64,000 nt of DNA from Nymphalis io (GCF_905147045.1 NC_065890.1:806001-870000), one strand, 5' to 3'; positions 47,401 to 56,952 are shown, counted from the first letter of the stretch. The notes: generated by a model not told the origin, from the sequence alone. Numbers and translations are program-made.

Positions 47401-47937
47401 CGGCGGCAAAGGCGCGGGTGGCGCCACTGCCTCGCCCGCCACGAGGCTGCCGGGAAACTGGGCGCACCCTGCGGGCCCGCGCGGGTAACATACCTCCGAC
47501 ACTTACCACATCATCGCAACAAAAACTATCATAGTCTACTTTATTTCATTTCTTACTCTAGCAAATTTACATCAACCTGTTTCACTTTTTTTTAATTCTA
47601 CATTTTACGCTTGGTGATTTTCCATTCTACTCTATGCAAAATGCAGCAATCCAATAATCCAAATAAATTACAAAAAAAAATCATACACTAATTGTGATGA
47701 CAGTTATAACTCTCATCCAGTTTACAGTGCTAATGTCGCTCAGTTGCATGTTGTTGTTGTAATCATTGGTGAGTTGATTTGCGAAAGCATTTCAGACACT
47801 AGTCGTATCAGATTTCGTAGTTGCTGACTACGGACTGCTCTCGGTCTTCGCAGGTACAGGGCGGCGCGCCCGGGCCGCCTGCGGGCGCGGGCGCAGCGCT
47901 GAGCGGCGCCCCGCACAAAGACGAGTGGTTCGTCTGA
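32248..47937 (+). CDS. CUB and LDL-receptor class A transmembrane protein (5' end not found)
   Basis: Single-pass cell-surface protein, probably a receptor or co-receptor. Exons seen: 32248-32471, 38763-38907, 46633-46755, 47128-47265, 47370-47484 and probably 47854-47937. All introns are GT-AG, and phases agree up to the last junction. Order: one CUB domain with four cysteines (SLCKDHF, LDCTVTF, LDCNDHLYVYDG, LSCRNT), one LDLa repeat with six cysteines and the calcium box DHCADGSDE, a short Gly/Ser stalk, a transmembrane helix (AALLALAALLALCCFC) with an RRR stop-transfer, and a Gly/Ala-rich tail. The first seen exon starts in phase 1, so at least one upstream exon (with the signal peptide) is missing; I did not find it. 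The layout recalls Neto-type CUB/LDLa proteins, but only one CUB is visible and I do not assign orthology. Confidence 0.85.
33603..33798 (-). mobile_element. SINE-like family A, 3' two-thirds
   Basis: Starts with a T run (reversed A tail), then tatagaataggaaggcggac, gtaagtggtcaccaacgccc, gttatgtcccttgtgcctg; breaks off at ctcactcacttttc. Confidence 0.85.
34011..34042. repeat. perfect 32-bp palindrome
   Basis: CGAAAACA and TGTTTTCG flank an (AT)8 core, fully self-complementary. The outer 8-bp arms are not simple repeat. Confidence 0.8.
34290..34370 (-). mobile_element. SINE-like family A, degenerate 5' end
   Basis: Reversed remnant: gcggtagtttagttgataag, tgagtggtaccgatcc, acgagcttgcaaaatac. 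Confidence 0.5.
35179..35209. promoter_or_regulatory. inverted pair of CRE/bZIP-like sites
   Basis: GTGACGTAAAT at 35179-35189 and its exact complement ATTTACGTCAC at 35199-35209, separated by 9 nt. Each arm holds TGACGTAA, a CREB/PAR-bZIP-type site. Regulatory use is inference. Confidence 0.4.
35350..35658 (-). mobile_element. SINE-like family A, full length
   Basis: Reversed from the T run and catagaataggtatggaagg to cttgcacaaagccttaacac. It carries a private AT insertion (ataatataatatatataata) near 35427-35446. Confidence 0.85.
38763..38907 (+). CDS. CUB/LDLa gene: CUB domain, second half
   Basis: Acceptor gttccag|GCGG, donor CCCA|gtgagt. Encodes ADLSCRNTKQQVGALFTRSN and DNWGTDANGFKLVITAVKD, the CUB C-terminal strands (NGFKLVIT is the usual closing GFxLxY-like block). 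Confidence 0.92.
40490..40625. other. GC-richer unique block in intron
   Basis: cggggcgggagattcctcgg, ggggcacgcgtcgaccctc and gaacgctgtcggggcagttc stand out from the AT-rich intron. No ORF or repeat match; possibly a conserved noncoding element. Confidence 0.25.
40920..41080 (+). mobile_element. SINE-like family A, degenerate partial
   Basis: Contains tacccactcatcatgtattc, caggcacaagggacataac and cccaaggttggtggcgcatt. Confidence 0.7.
41427..41710 (+). mobile_element. SINE-like family A, diverged full length
   Basis: Runs from acttggtggaaaggttctg through cacccactcatcagatattc to gtcaggtggcctatttgctc and a short A-rich end. Confidence 0.8.
41827..42066 (+). mobile_element. SINE family B, diverged
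   Basis: Head gatggtccagtggctaaaag with a box B remnant (gcttgaacccgag), then gaaaacatcgtgaggaacca, ggagtaagctccaaac and the tail cagcccagcactgggacatt. Confidence 0.75.
42068..42258 (+). mobile_element. probable LINE 3' end remnant
   Basis: Holds ccttaaaggccggcaacgca, gcaagcccttgaatgttgca, gatgtccatgggcgatgg and a 10-A tail. This resembles the 3' ends of a non-LTR family common in moth and butterfly genomes, recalled from general knowledge. No full frame remains. Confidence 0.45.
42988..43031. repeat. imperfect TG microsatellite
   Basis: tgtgcgtgtgtgctgcgtg followed by tgtgtgtgacgtatatgtgt. Confidence 0.7.
43160..43385 (-). repeat. dispersed repeat family G
   Basis: Homologous in reverse to 56120-56350: gcgcacgccagtaaagctcc, tcacacaaaacctaaatgag, tcgaaatgaaaatc, followed by agacatacagacgtggcag. 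It resembles noncoding TE-derived sequence common in Lepidoptera. Confidence 0.55.
43795..43962 (+). repeat. dispersed repeat family F
   Basis: ctggctgtctgttacgcttt, gtaaacaactgaatcaattt, gaagcaagtttgaacctcaa, acacgcgggtgaaacctcgg. This motif order is a familiar arthropod dispersed repeat; only one copy is in this window. Confidence 0.45.
44236..44395 (+). repeat. dispersed repeat family H
   Basis: aaattccttatacaatatag, atctaccaccggtacg and gaaccggcgaaagaaactca resemble 61090-61245 and the 3' ends of a lepidopteran LINE/SINE. Confidence 0.45.
45540..45690. promoter_or_regulatory. motif-rich regulatory-like island in intron
   Basis: Contains gccgccatttt and atcatggcg (Pho/YY1-like GCCAT cores in both orientations) and gattacgtcatcacacgtca (ATF/CRE-like). 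Unique within the window. It could be an internal promoter or enhancer 1 kb before the LDLa exon; inferred from motifs only. Confidence 0.3.
45965..46279 (-). mobile_element. SINE-like family A, full length
   Basis: Reversed copy from tttttttcctagtataag to agacgagcttgcacaaagcg and ccctaccaccag. The final segment (acaaagc-cta-ca-ca-agt) is present twice. It ends 354 bp before the LDLa exon. Confidence 0.85.
46633..46755 (+). CDS. CUB/LDLa gene: LDL-receptor class A repeat
   Basis: Acceptor tgtttcag|AACAT, donor CCCG|gtgatt. Encodes HGCKEFRCKQREFCVSADL, then TCDGVDHCADGSDE. All six cysteines and the acidic calcium box are present. Confidence 0.93.
47128..47265 (+). CDS. CUB/LDLa gene: stalk and transmembrane helix
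   Basis: Acceptor gttcgcag|AGAGC, donor CATT|gtaagt. Encodes ESGGGARSGAW, then an Ala/Leu-rich helix ending in CCFCRRR. The juxtamembrane cysteines could be palmitoylated (inference). Confidence 0.9.
47370..47484 (+). CDS. CUB/LDLa gene: cytoplasmic tail, part 1
   Basis: Acceptor tcccacag|TGCAA, donor GCGG|gtaaca. The frame continues as LQQMASSNGAGGGKGAGGAT and ends RLPGNWAHPAGPRG in phase 2. Reading through the donor would hit TAA at once. Confidence 0.75.
47854..47937 (+). CDS. CUB/LDLa gene: probable last coding exon, frame uncertain
   Basis: The strong acceptor tcggtcttcgcag|G opens a frame ending GAPHKDEWFV and TGA (47935-47937). That frame needs phase 0, but the previous exon ends in phase 2. 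The phase 2 frame stops at TGA 47900-47902. A poorer acceptor after 47903 (gctgag|CGG) would give GGAPHKDEWFV in the right phase. See the finding on this conflict. Confidence 0.4.
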   Translation, partial: VQGGAPGPPAGAGAALSGAPHKDEWFV

Positions 47938-49344
47938 GGCGGCCCGGTCGGGCCCGCAGGGCGGGGGCGCCGTACCGGCCCCCTACCGCTCCCAAACTCC
48001 GCTCTCCGACCAGCAGAACTTACCTGAACTACCACCAGTGATAGTAGGTGAGCGTGCGTGCGTCGGTCTGCGGAAAGGAACCTTCACATATCCGTTGAAA
48101 ATAATAATTATATTAAGTGTTCGTCGACCGGTTCTGCCGCGAGTGTTCCTTTGACTGTCGTATTAGTTGTGACGTATGCGAGTGGGAGTCGCGTTTCTGA
48201 TATAATATATTTTTTTGACTTGTGGTCGAACCGCGTAGAGAAAGTCGCTCTCGTAATGGTTAATCGAGACGCGAGTGAGACCGAAGAGCTTCCTTGGTCG
48301 CGTCGCGACCGGGTGAAGCTTGACACTCATGTACGCTTTACGCGCCAGTGTCGCGCGAGCTGCTCGCACAATTCGTTTGCGCGCGTAGCTCGCTCTTTAC
48401 GCATTACTATCGATCGCGTAAGTTATTCACACGTTTGACTGTCCCAGTTTAATAACGATTGTATCCCGCTGGAGTCAACCGTGAGTTTAACTCAAAGACC
48501 TTTTACATCAAATAGGCTTTTCAGTGCACAAAAGACTGTCTTAAAGGCAGTTCGTGCGGCCTAGTACTGAGCCCCGAATTTAGAGTTTGACGAATCTACC
48601 TTTAAGTATCTACCTTTAAGCGGAGCTAGACAATCTGAATATTGGCTGATGTAAAACATCTTTCACTCGGGTCTATAATGCGTGTCACTGCCATGTATCG
48701 CTCAGTCCGCTCGCGCGAGTGATTCGCTCGTATTGCTCGCGGGACATCGTTTAGCACTCCTCCGTTTCGGTAGACCTAAGTGTATTTATGGGAGTGATAG
48801 TTAACTGAAATTCTATCCGATGAAATTGTATAATCATTAGTGATGTAATATAACCCAGTTTGTAATGTTATTTGTATACGTTCATTGGATAGCGAGTAGT
48901 GTGTGTAGCTGAGTATGCAGTATCGAAGATATTCATTACTTCTCGATTTCATAACGAGTTCTGTTAAAATGTGTGTTTTATTAAAAATTTTATTTCTTCA
49001 CTTCCAAATTTATCATAGAATAAGCATATTTTATGTATGTAAAACTTAAGTGAAATTTTAAATATACGATGTTCTCAACGCTCACATAAAGCGTTTGTTC
49101 AAACTTTTACGAGTATAATCGGACCATATGAATCATAGATATTATAAAGAAGCCATAGATGTATTTCGATTCCGTTACAGTTACGTTATCGCAATAAATT
49201 TAATATAGCATTATACAGTGTGAATTAATATTTTATTGAAGAACGACATCGTGCAAATGATTTTTTTATACGAATTCGACGAACGTAGAACGTAAAATGT
49301 AGTATATTCAGAATACACGATATTCCTGATCAATCATCGCGCAG
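47938..49344. other. GC-rich sequence after the DEWFV stop: 3' UTR or further exon and intron
   Basis: The first 110 bp (to 48047) stay open in another frame with protein-like codons (APYRSQTPLSDQQNLPELPP) up to a donor |gtgagc at 48048. The rest, to about 48780, is CpG-rich and unique, then AT-rich. Confidence 0.4.
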
Positions 49345-49541
49345 GCGTCCCCCAATACATCTGTGTCGGTTGCGTCTGTGCGTCGTCGTCGTCTGAGTGG
49401 GTCGTGACGTCACACGCCCGCACGCGCCTGCCGCGACCGAGCACTACGCGGCGCGGTCCGACCGCGGCCACGGTCCATTCTGACTATGAAAAACTTAAAC
49501 TAGGTATAATCGCTTCAAAGACTCTTAACATAAAACAATAA
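49345..49541 (+). CDS. possible alternative tail exon of the CUB/LDLa gene
   Basis: Acceptor atcgcgcag|GCGTC. Joined in phase to the frame ending PPVIVG at 48047, it stays open for 65 codons to TAA 49539-49541 and ends HSDYEKLKLGIIASKTLNIK. The GC-rich first half lowers the chance of stops, so an open frame is weak evidence. It could equally be 3' UTR. Confidence 0.2.
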
Positions 49542-50361
49542 TAAAGAAACTTCCATTTAACACGCTTAGGTATTCAACTATAAGGTAATATGATAATTTA
49601 AACAAGCCTTTTGATGTTATTACACTTCGCTCTGTATACAGGAGATTTTCTGAAGTATTTACCGTGTAACTGGACTCGTGCGCTAAGCTTATATACAGAA
49701 CATTCACGTCTTATACATACTATTGATAATGTGTCATATATACATAATTTTAATATGATTAGAATGCAGTTTGTATGTACTATACATGTAAGGAATGGGC
49801 AGGGCGTCGCACCGCGCCGATCGCCGGTCTGAAGTCTATCCGAACGTATCTATGTAATATTCTAATTTTAGCGAAGATTTTTTTAGGTGAATTTTTACTC
49901 GTTTAGTGGACGGCGCCTTGTCGTGGGTGTCCAGTTTTTGGTGTTACGATAAACGCAATGTAAATTTATCGATATGACATTAAACATTTTTGGCTTATTG
50001 TTCGTATGTTATTGAGTGTTATTTAGTGCATCCTATCCTAACTCCTTGTCCTATGTAATTTGTAAAAAATAAAAACACAAGGCTTTTTTGTACGAAATTA
50101 TTTCGCAACCTCTGTTGATGTGTGCCTTTGAATAATTATGATTTAAATAGCTTGTAACTATTTCTGGAAGTATCAATACAAATAATTAGTTAAAAGGAAG
50201 AAAGAATCATGTATTACTAAATCATCACCATAAGCCAGATTAGTCTCACAGTAGACTAAGTAAATTAAAAAATTTTAAGGCAATAAATATAAAACATATA
50301 ATAGTTTAAAGAAAGAAATCATTTTATTTTAATAATAATAGTACTAAACAAATCAGATTGA
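49542..50361. other. 3' flank of the CUB/LDLa gene
   Basis: AT-rich. Possible polyadenylation signals: AATAAA near 49540 and aaaaaataaaaac near 50066. No gene seen. Confidence 0.4.
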
Positions 50362-50664
50362 CAGCTGAGATGGCCCAGTGGTAAGAACGCGTGAATCTTA
50401 ACCGATGATCGTGGGTTCAAACCCGGGCAAGCACTACTGAATTTTCATGTGCTTAATTTGTGATTATAATTCATCTCGTGCTTTACGGTAAAGGTAATCA
50501 TCGTGAGGAAACCTGCATGTGTCTAATTTCACTGAAATTCTGCCACATGTGTATTCCACCAACCCGCATTGGAGTAGCGTGGTGGAATAAGCTCCAAACC
50601 TTCTCCTCAAAAAGAGGAGAGGAGGCCTTTAACCCAGCAGTGGGACATTCACAGGCTGTTACGG
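50362..50664 (+). mobile_element. SINE family B, full-length reference copy
   Basis: Best B copy. The head cagctgagatggcccagtgg and cgtgggttcaaacccgggca carry boxes A and B. The body has ctcgtgctttacggtaaagg, aaacctgcatgtgtctaatt and ccacatgtgtattccaccaa. The tail is ggaggcctttaacccagcag to acaggctgttac. It resembles Heliconius Metulj SINEs. Confidence 0.92.
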
Positions 50665-51497
50665 AAACTTTAAAAAACAAATATGAACAAACCTTACATA
50701 CATAAAAGGAAAATACGTAATTTGACGTATTTGCTCTTAAAATTTCAAAGGCAGTGATATTAAATAATAAAATCTGGTTCCTTACAACCTTCTTTCTTTT
50801 TAATAATACATATAGGATAAATAATTAAAACGATCGACATCAATTTTAAATAAATAGAATAATTATCATAACATTTAGTTACAGCGCCATCTAGTAAAGA
50901 ATGTTGGAACTACTAAGTGCTTTACAATGGTCGTAAAACTACGAAGATTATTATAGTTCGAGCTTTTAAAGCTTTGAGAGAAATAAATGCCGTTACGATA
51001 TTAAGTTTAATATATCAATATTTTGAGAAAAATTGAATGAAAATGTGTATAAATGTAAAAACACTTAAAATACAATAACTGTTTCATAATAATAAAACAG
51101 AGAGAGAGAGCTTTTAGGTGAATGCATGACGTTGTCAAAGCCGGTAAGCCTGGTCTCCTTCGCTTTTTATTTAGTAGGATTCTGTCAGTTGGGCAGAGAG
51201 GGTTATGCACTGTGTCGTTAAGTAATAGATACTTTTATCGCGATCTTTTACGCGGGTGAAATACTTCGTATATATTTCGGAATAGGTCTTTAGATTATAA
51301 TATTATTAAGCTCTATAAACAATAACCTATAAATGTAGTTTATTAAACAATTATTACATATTTAGAAGTTTGTAGAAAAAAAAAACATTTTTAGGAATTA
51401 ATATGAGGTGTCGCGTTTTATAAGAATTACTTCGGTTGTGTTTTAAAAAATTAAATACATTAAAATTTTATGGTGCAAAGTGGTGTGATGGTGTAAA
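50665..51497. other. upstream region of the 51498 gene
   Basis: AT-rich, no exon or repeat recognised. The promoter of the next gene must lie here or in an upstream untranslated exon. There is a short (ag)n run at 51099-51110. Confidence 0.5.
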
Positions 51498-51579
51498 ATG
51501 TGGTGGCGAGCGGTGGTGTTGGCGCTGCTCGTGACAGCGGTCGCTGGTAAAGGGAAGAAGCACCGTCATCAAAAACCAG
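51498..51579 (+). CDS. first coding exon with signal peptide; rest of gene not seen
   Basis: ATG at 51498 opens MWWRAVVLALLVTAVAG, a strong signal peptide, followed by a basic KGKKHRHQKP segment and the donor CCAG|gtaaat (phase 1). GC-rich codons contrast with the flanks. No matching downstream exon was recognised up to 64000, so the next exon is probably far away. Phase 1 is the same phase the first visible CUB exon of the neighbouring gene expects, so this may belong to a related secreted or receptor gene; that is a guess. The protein family is unknown. Confidence 0.6.
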
Positions 51580-53295
51580 GTAAATTAAAAAAATCAAACG
51601 ATTGTTATTTTAAGCAATAGATGATTATTTCACCGTTTATATGAATTCCATCGTGTTATTTACGTAAAAAAAAACTAAGTCATTTGTAGTTCAATATGAT
51701 TGTAGCAAATATTTTTAGTGAGATGCTGTATTTTATAATCACATGTTCCAAATTTAAAATCATATATTAAAATCTTATTTCATTCCCTCTTATAACAACT
51801 TGTAAGAAACAAAAAATTAAAATTTAAATCATAAACATGGCTTAAGTAAAATACTTTCATAAATTAATTGCCTATTTTTAAACAACATACATTGAAAAAA
51901 AAAACAATATTTTCCTTACATATATCCTATAATTCCTTGTAAATAGAAAATACGTGACTAAAATAAATAGTTCGCACTTGTAACTAGTATTCTTGTTTCT
52001 CAGAACATGAAAACGAGTTAACCGACACCTTCCAAATTGTTTGGGTTGCAGCGATTATGTACTTGGTAGAGCTGATATTGTCTTATTAATAGAATAATGT
52101 CCTCCTGACGTGGACGTCTTTTCTGGTACAGCGGGAGTGGTTCGGTCATGCGAAATATCATATTCGACTTAACCGCTGTGATAAGGGGTAAAAGCGTTAA
52201 TCAGCTTTTTCCCGCCAAACTACAATACTTCGAACAGTCTCTGGTGTTAATTTTAAGCCACTAAAGCGTCAAATTGAAAATCAAAATGTTTTCTATCTAA
52301 ATATTTTATTATTTTAGCGTACGATATTTATCGATAAATGCTCCACATGCTGACATGAATACAGTTCCCATCGTTATGGCGATGAAATCATGTAATCAAC
52401 GAGGAATGACGATGAGATTATCGAAATATATTGAGCATTTCACGATTCAACACACTCAAGTGAAACTGAAAAATTAATTAATAATAACATTATGATCGGG
52501 ATGGTTGGCGTTATATGGGGGAGGCCTTCGTCCAACAGTCGACGGCAAAAGGCTGAAAAAAAAGAACATTATGAACAATTAAAGTTTATTCATGATTTAA
52601 ATGTAAGTGCACGGGAGCACTTTTTTATCACAAGTAAATAATATTAAGAGCTTACATCGTTTCGGATTGTAATATAAAAAATAATATGTATTTAAGAGAA
52701 GATGTTAAAAATCAACTATTAAATCTCTTAGTTTTCATCTAGAGTATTGTACGAGAACACGATCAGATTTCCTTACAATCTGATTTCGGATTCACGACTG
52801 CACCAGAACACATTTCCTGATCGGTAATGGGATCTCGTATCAATTACCGTCCATTGTTAAATAACAAGTAAAAAGAAATAAATGAGACCGTCTTTTTGAT
52901 GATCACAAATAGAACTCGATCCATTAGCTATGAACAAAGCTCTGATCGTTGAAACGCGTAACGGGATAATCGAAAATACATCAATAAAACTATTTTATGC
53001 ATCACATTAATATAAGTAGACGTCTGAATTAGCCTTAATACCCCTACGGCCTATAGGTTGTCTTGTGACGTGATGCTGACGAGATAAGACGCAGATTCGA
53101 TGCGAGGACACCGTGTGTTATACTCGTACTCACTTAAAACAAGTTCTACGTCTAAATCGAAGGATGAAAGAACTAATTCCTCAAAAATGCGTACTTTACT
53201 TTATACTTGATTGTACACCACAAAGATTTATAAAAATTTACAAAACATGGATACAACATAATAAAAAATTATGAGTAGCATAAAACTTTGGCGAG
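51580..53295. other. probable intron, no exon seen
   Basis: AT-rich. Only a short LINE tail (52494-52563) was recognised. Confidence 0.5.
52494..52563 (+). mobile_element. LINE ORF2 C-terminus remnant
   Basis: A 20-codon frame DRDGWRYMGEAFVQQSTAKG ends in TGA and an A-rich tail. It resembles the usual closing block of lepidopteran non-LTR ORF2 proteins (DRxxWRxxxEAYVQQW-type). Everything upstream is lost. Confidence 0.5.
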
Positions 53296-53588
53296 TTTTT
53301 TTTTTTATAGAATAGGAAGGTGGACGAGCATATGGGCCACCTGATGGTAAGTGGTCACCAAACGCCCTTAGACATTGGCATTGTAAGAAATGTCAACCAT
53401 CGCTTACAGCCAATGCGCCACTAACCTTGGGAACTAAGATTTTATGTCCCTTGTGCCTGTAATTACACTGGCTCACTCACCCTTCAAACCGGAACACAAC
53501 AATATCAAGTATTGCTGTTTTGCGGTAGAATATCTGATGAGTGGGTGGTACCTACCCAGACGAGCATGCACAAAGCCCTACCACCAGT
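53296..53588 (-). mobile_element. SINE-like family A, full length
   Basis: Reversed copy, well preserved: a T run, tataggaaggtggacgagc-like start, cgcccttagacattggcatt, accagacgagcatgcacaaag-like end. It shares the cccttagac and gtcaaccat variants with the 58057 and 61270 copies. Confidence 0.9.
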
Positions 53589-54129
53589 AAGAGTTATAGC
53601 GATCTCTTCCAGGCAACCAACTCCGTAAAGAACTACTCATAGGTCATAAGTTAGGTGGTGCATTTTAGTATAAAGCTACCGGTCGGATTGATTATATCGA
53701 GAAGAAATGTCAAAAAACTCAGTAGTTATTATATGTCGTATTGAGCCCAACTTGCTCAACGAATTCAGTTATTTCTAATCGCTATGATAAAACTCATGAT
53801 GAAGCTTAATTTATGCTAAACGTCATCTTAAGAACGTATAAGATTAACGCATATTACATTATCATCTACTATTATCTCACAAAGTTAAAACTTTAATATG
53901 TAAAGATAGCATTATAATTGTATAAATAAATATACTATAATTGTTTATATATAAAATAAATATATTATAATTGTATAATTCGTTAAATTAATTAAAAAAG
54001 TGTTCATCACTTTTTTAATCAGTCAAATGACAAATTATGTAGATGTACAAAAAGGATTTAGACAAGAATATTATTTTATAATTAGGCGTTTATCGTCAGC
54101 CATATTGATATTCATTATAACCTTTATTT

Positions 54130-54580
54130 ATTTATATAGAATAGGGAGGCGGTCGAGCATATGGGCCACCTGATGGTAAGTGGTCACCAACGCCCATAGA
54201 CATTAGCATTGTAAGAAATGTTAACCATCGCTTACATCACAAATGCGCCACCAACCTTGGTCACTTTGACGAGCCGGTTGGCGTGGTTGGCAGATACTTG
54301 GCTTTTCACGCCGAAGTTTGTGGGTTCGATTCCCACCCAGGACAGACATTTGTGTGCATGAACATGTCTGTTTGTCCTGAGTCTGGGTGTAATTATCTAT
54401 ATAAGTATGTATTTACAAAAGAAAAGTAGTATATGTAGTATATCAGTTGTCTGGTTTCCATAGCACAAGCTTTGTACAAGCTTAATTTGGGATCAGATGG
54501 CCGTGTGTGAAAAATGTCCCAGGATATTATTATTATTATTATAACTAAGATGTTATGTCCCTTATTCTTGTAATTATTGT
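54130..54580 (-). mobile_element. SINE-like family A split by a family C insertion
   Basis: The 3' part, 54130-54267, runs from tatagaatagggaggcggtc to gccaccaaccttgg. After the C element, the copy resumes with aactaagatgttatgtccct at 54542. Confidence 0.85.
54268..54540 (+). mobile_element. SINE family C, full length, nested in A
   Basis: Starts gacgagccggttggcgtgg, box B ggttcgattcccaccc, ends tgtcccaggatattattatt. Nearly identical to 20057-20320 over its whole length. Confidence 0.9.
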
Positions 54581-56119
54581 ACCTTGTCATAACTATTGTT
54601 ATTGAATGAAGTCCTCTTCATTACTAGCTTAAGTTAAGTGAGCGACTCTTGTATATCAATTTATTGGGCATATTTCGGATTTGGTTCAAGCTTTGTATTT
54701 AAGTAAGGTTTTGTTTTTTAAGTTTTTCCCAAAAAAAATATAATAATTTATTTTAGCCGAGCGAGCTGAGTCCCCGAGGCACTCTTATTAAATAACGCTA
54801 AGTTGACAAAAGAAAGTAACCTTATAATTCCCTTAGAATCATATCTTGTTTTGATTAAACCTTTTTTTTACTTTGGGATTGATAGGGTCACCAACTATTC
54901 TGCTTTTCCAGGACATTTCTGATTCCAACATTTACGCGAAAAATTAGCATTTATTTTTTATTTTTGTACTTAGGTTTTCTAGTAATTGTTATATTTCATA
55001 ATAAATTTAATAATAATGTTACATAATTAGTTGTTTAAAGCACAATCATATTTAAGCAAACACGACACACTGGAGTCATTGTTGGTACATCCTGTTGAGA
55101 TTAATTTAATTTAAATTTAAACAAAAATATTATCAACCGTTTAAAAATTAAAATGAGTTAGATTGTGTAATAGTGATTAAAAATTGAAATAAAATAAATA
55201 AGTTATACAAAAATCTGCTTTTAAATTAGGCTAGTATTTGATCAAAATAAATTATTATTAACAATAATATCACATCTATAATAATTAATAGAAAACAAAT
55301 GAAATTAAAATGCAATATCAAATTATGACAATTGTGATAATGAAAGCTGATTGGCGCATAATATTCTAATCAATCCTCGTTGTATGTTTGAACCTTGTTA
55401 CGATTTTAGGACGATTAGGAATAAGATTGAGGTTTCTGAACTTATAATAACACAGAAAATGTTATATTTTCAAAGAGCACATTTTTATATTTGTACTACG
55501 CTAATGAAAAGAGTACTAATTACATTGTTTGCAGTTATCCTGGTTATCAACCCTTATGGTCACACTAGGATATTTCGAGTTGAAACCAGTTTCGGCAGGT
55601 GCAATACTGTTGAGAAATAAATCGGACCTGGTCCATCTGAGGGGGGATGCTGCGTTAATGTTTGCTAAATTTTTCTTAAAATATATGTATTCGTTGGTAT
55701 AATGCAGATATCCCTGGGCTAAGACATTCTTTTCTTCAGAGGATCATTCTACCATGTTGCTGACTTTCGAGAAGTTCGTGTATACAATTCGATAAATAAT
55801 AACATAAACTATACATAAATACAAAAAAACATGAAATATAATTTATAATCAACGCTAAATAAAACTTTGCTGTATATATAATTATATAATTATTTCTTGT
55901 TTTATAGAAATAAATATGATTATATTAAGTACTATTATGTATTATAATTTATAAGCAAAATAATATTTTTAATATATGTTCATGTCAGAAAAAAGTTCCG
56001 TAGTTATTTAGTTTTAATAAAGTATGTATGATACATCACCGTATATATAATCATATTATATTTATTTATACTGCTAAATAATAGCCTGCTTTTGTATACG
56101 ACTCAATATCCCTACATAT
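54581..56119. other. no supported gene
   Basis: AT-rich. A short ORF at 55504-55620 with a signal-like start is discussed in the findings. A degenerate B tail may lie near 55700-55770. Confidence 0.5.
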
Positions 56120-56350
56120 TATAAGCCATCGACGCGTCAATCCGTCTCTCTGTTTGAACGGTTAACTCAAACAATACCGAACGGATATTCATACTGTGAG
56201 TGATTCATGAGGGAGGTTTTGGTGTGTAATTCATTGAGGTTTTGTGTAAATAAGCTGCAACGTAACGATGATTTTTTTAAGAAGTCGAAAAATGTTGCCA
56301 ACTGAGAGCTTTACTAGCGTGCGCCGTTTAAACCGATTTATAGAGTTATA
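56120..56350 (+). repeat. dispersed repeat family G, second copy
   Basis: ataccgaacggatattcata, aattcattgaggttttgtgt, gagctttactagcgtgcgcc; inverted relative to 43160-43385. Confidence 0.55.
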
Positions 56351-56952
56351 TAGACCCAATCCGTGCGAAGTCGTTAACAGATGTTTATAACAAAACTACA
56401 TATTTAAATCAAATGAATTCAAGGCCAATACACGTATACAAAGTGACCGATAACCTTTATTTTAATTTATTTATTACTATTAAGGTAAAAAATGCACATC
56501 ACCAGAAATATCACATTTCATTTATTTTCAAACTTCATTTAGTAGAATTTGCAAGAATAGGTTCGATTCACAAGAAGGGTTTTCCATTTGACAGCGGGTC
56601 TATAAAACTCGAAACAAATCACGCCCACACCATACCCATACTTACGTTAACAATTTACAATTGATCCTCGACCATCAATTCCCCTCCATTTAGCGTGTTC
56701 ATGTAAAATTGCTACCTTTATATACTGATCTAAGCCTATATTTACATCTGCAGTAATAAAACCCTTGGGCATGACAAACACACGGTTAGACGAACAGCCA
56801 ATCAGCTTAGATAACAGATTCTAATAGACATCCGTGACAAACAAATGCCACTACTAATCGTTTTAATATACACTTGACTTTTTCTATTTAAAGATTTTCT
56901 TATTAATAGAAGCTTTATTTTTTTTCTATATTAATAACATAAATATAAATAA
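56351..56952. other. no gene seen
   Basis: AT-rich unique sequence. The open frame 56413-56664 has no recognisable domain. Confidence 0.5.

Noticed and set aside
48058..48438. 126-codon plus-strand ORF after the CUB/LDLa gene
   Set aside because: Arg- and Ser-rich frame with open shadow frames on the minus strand; no homology recognised. More likely UTR or intron.
50362..50435. Possible functional tRNA gene
   Set aside because: Boxes A and B are present, but this is the head of SINE family B, repeated many times in the window.
56413..56664. 83-codon ORF
   Set aside because: No domain, signal peptide or splice context; AT-rich background.
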